Assembly (NCBI GenBank): GCA_013298545.1
Contig: JAAFIA010000034.1
Location: forward strand, 1 to 48,638
Origin: Bacteroidota bacterium
Lineage (GTDB): Bacteria; Bacteroidota; Bacteroidia; Palsa-965
DNA: 48,638 bases
Direction: 5' to 3'
The notes under the pieces were generated by a model that was not told the origin of the DNA, made no database searches, and was given only the letters and a program-made list of their open reading frames with translations. The position numbers and the translations under genes are program-made. Of this stretch, positions 48,416 to 48,638 are shown piece by piece. Position 1 is the first letter of the stretch. Every line of letters begins with the position of its first letter.

Positions 48416-48638
48416 TAAAACTTCACAACAATTTTCTTCAACCACGGCTTCGCTTTCAAATAGCTCAACACCAAATCATCCGCATCTGGAAAATGTTTGC
48501 CTTGATTGAGTTGTACGCGCAAATCATCTGCGGTGGCCAATACATCCGTATCATTGAGCCAACCATATCCCGCAAACCGCCCACGATCAACCCAAATAAG
48601 TGACTGTTCATCCTGCTCGCGGCCCGTATCCACCAATA
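48415..48638 (-). CDS. C-terminal end of a DNA polymerase III epsilon-like exonuclease protein (5' end outside the window)
   Basis: The frame is open from the window edge to TAA (48415-48417) and gives 73 residues. They read TGREQDEQSLIWVDRGRFAG and end in YLKAKPWLKKIVVKF. This fits the C-terminal tail of Bacteroidota proteins that join a DnaQ-like exonuclease domain to a UvrC-type GIY-YIG region, which end in an S-x-x-W/L-V-(D/E)-x-G-(R)-(F/Y)-x-G-(Y/F)-G pattern and a K-K-I tail. The catalytic part is outside the window, so the call is tentative. The stop codon overlaps the last unit of the heptamer array by one base. Confidence 0.6.
   Translation of the reverse strand, partial: LVDTGREQDEQSLIWVDRGRFAGYGWLNDTDVLATADDLRVQLNQGKHFPDADDLVLSYLKAKPWLKKIVVKF

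Noticed and set aside
48104-48638. Several overlapping open frames with repeated motifs such as LEIGTWN or FQVPSSR across the heptamer array
   Set aside because: They arise from the 7-bp repeat, which keeps all frames open. No start signal or homologue supports translation.

Overview
The window is chromosomal DNA from a member of the Bacteroidota. The evidence is a secreted PKD-repeat protein with a type IX secretion (T9SS) sorting domain, a TPR/PD40/OmpA protein of PorE-like layout, a BatA-type protein, and many promoters with the Bacteroidota consensus (TTG/TTTG, 17-19 nt, TAnnTTTG). Shine-Dalgarno sequences are almost absent. I cannot name the genus. No rRNA, tRNA, CRISPR array, prophage or intact insertion sequence was recognised.

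Layout. 1-2046: the tail of an AAA+ ATPase, then an AT-rich gene pair on the minus strand (DUF5131 radical-SAM-like protein and TcmP). 2266-7834, minus strand: mnmD, a PorE-like protein, a TPR protein, an unrecognised text-repeat-like protein and a thioesterase. 7953-16142: a prolyl oligopeptidase gene broken by one stop codon, dapB, yidC, an M13 peptidase and a CtlX-type hydrolase. 16238-22437: the PKD/T9SS protein, a MITE-like element, a nonulosonate synthase with two glycosyltransferase-like genes, and the SRP RNA. 22447-30468: glutathione peroxidase, two lipoproteins, an MCE protein and an Fe-S cluster operon ending in a Dph6-like enzyme, followed by a 144-bp tandem array. 30926-36452: BatA-like protein, a dihydroorotase homologue with a damaged metal site, a GT9 enzyme, rsmE and a small membrane protein. 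36657-46117: the thrS-infC-rpmI-rplT translation locus, split by about 6 kb holding a cupin protein, an ATP-grasp protein, a VF530 protein, a large unrecognised membrane protein, a MITE-like element and a small hypothetical. 46298-48638: an arsenate reductase-like protein, a PA0069-type radical SAM protein, dense oligomer repeats, and the 3' end of an exonuclease gene.

Three features run through the window. First, many genes have a TAnnTTTG box only 3-8 nt before the start codon, which implies leaderless mRNAs. Second, infC appears to start at an AUC codon behind a strong GGAGG, the only clear Shine-Dalgarno start noticed. Third, several intergenic regions hold arrays of 7- or 8-mers with a five-base constant core and two or three variable bases, often arranged as palindromes: 10078-10160, 23019-23092, 46243-46314, 47972-48122 and 48185-48415. 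These arrays, the 830-residue protein inside the ribosomal-protein locus and the infC start are the best candidates for undescribed biology. All calls come from reading the sequence; no database search was run.
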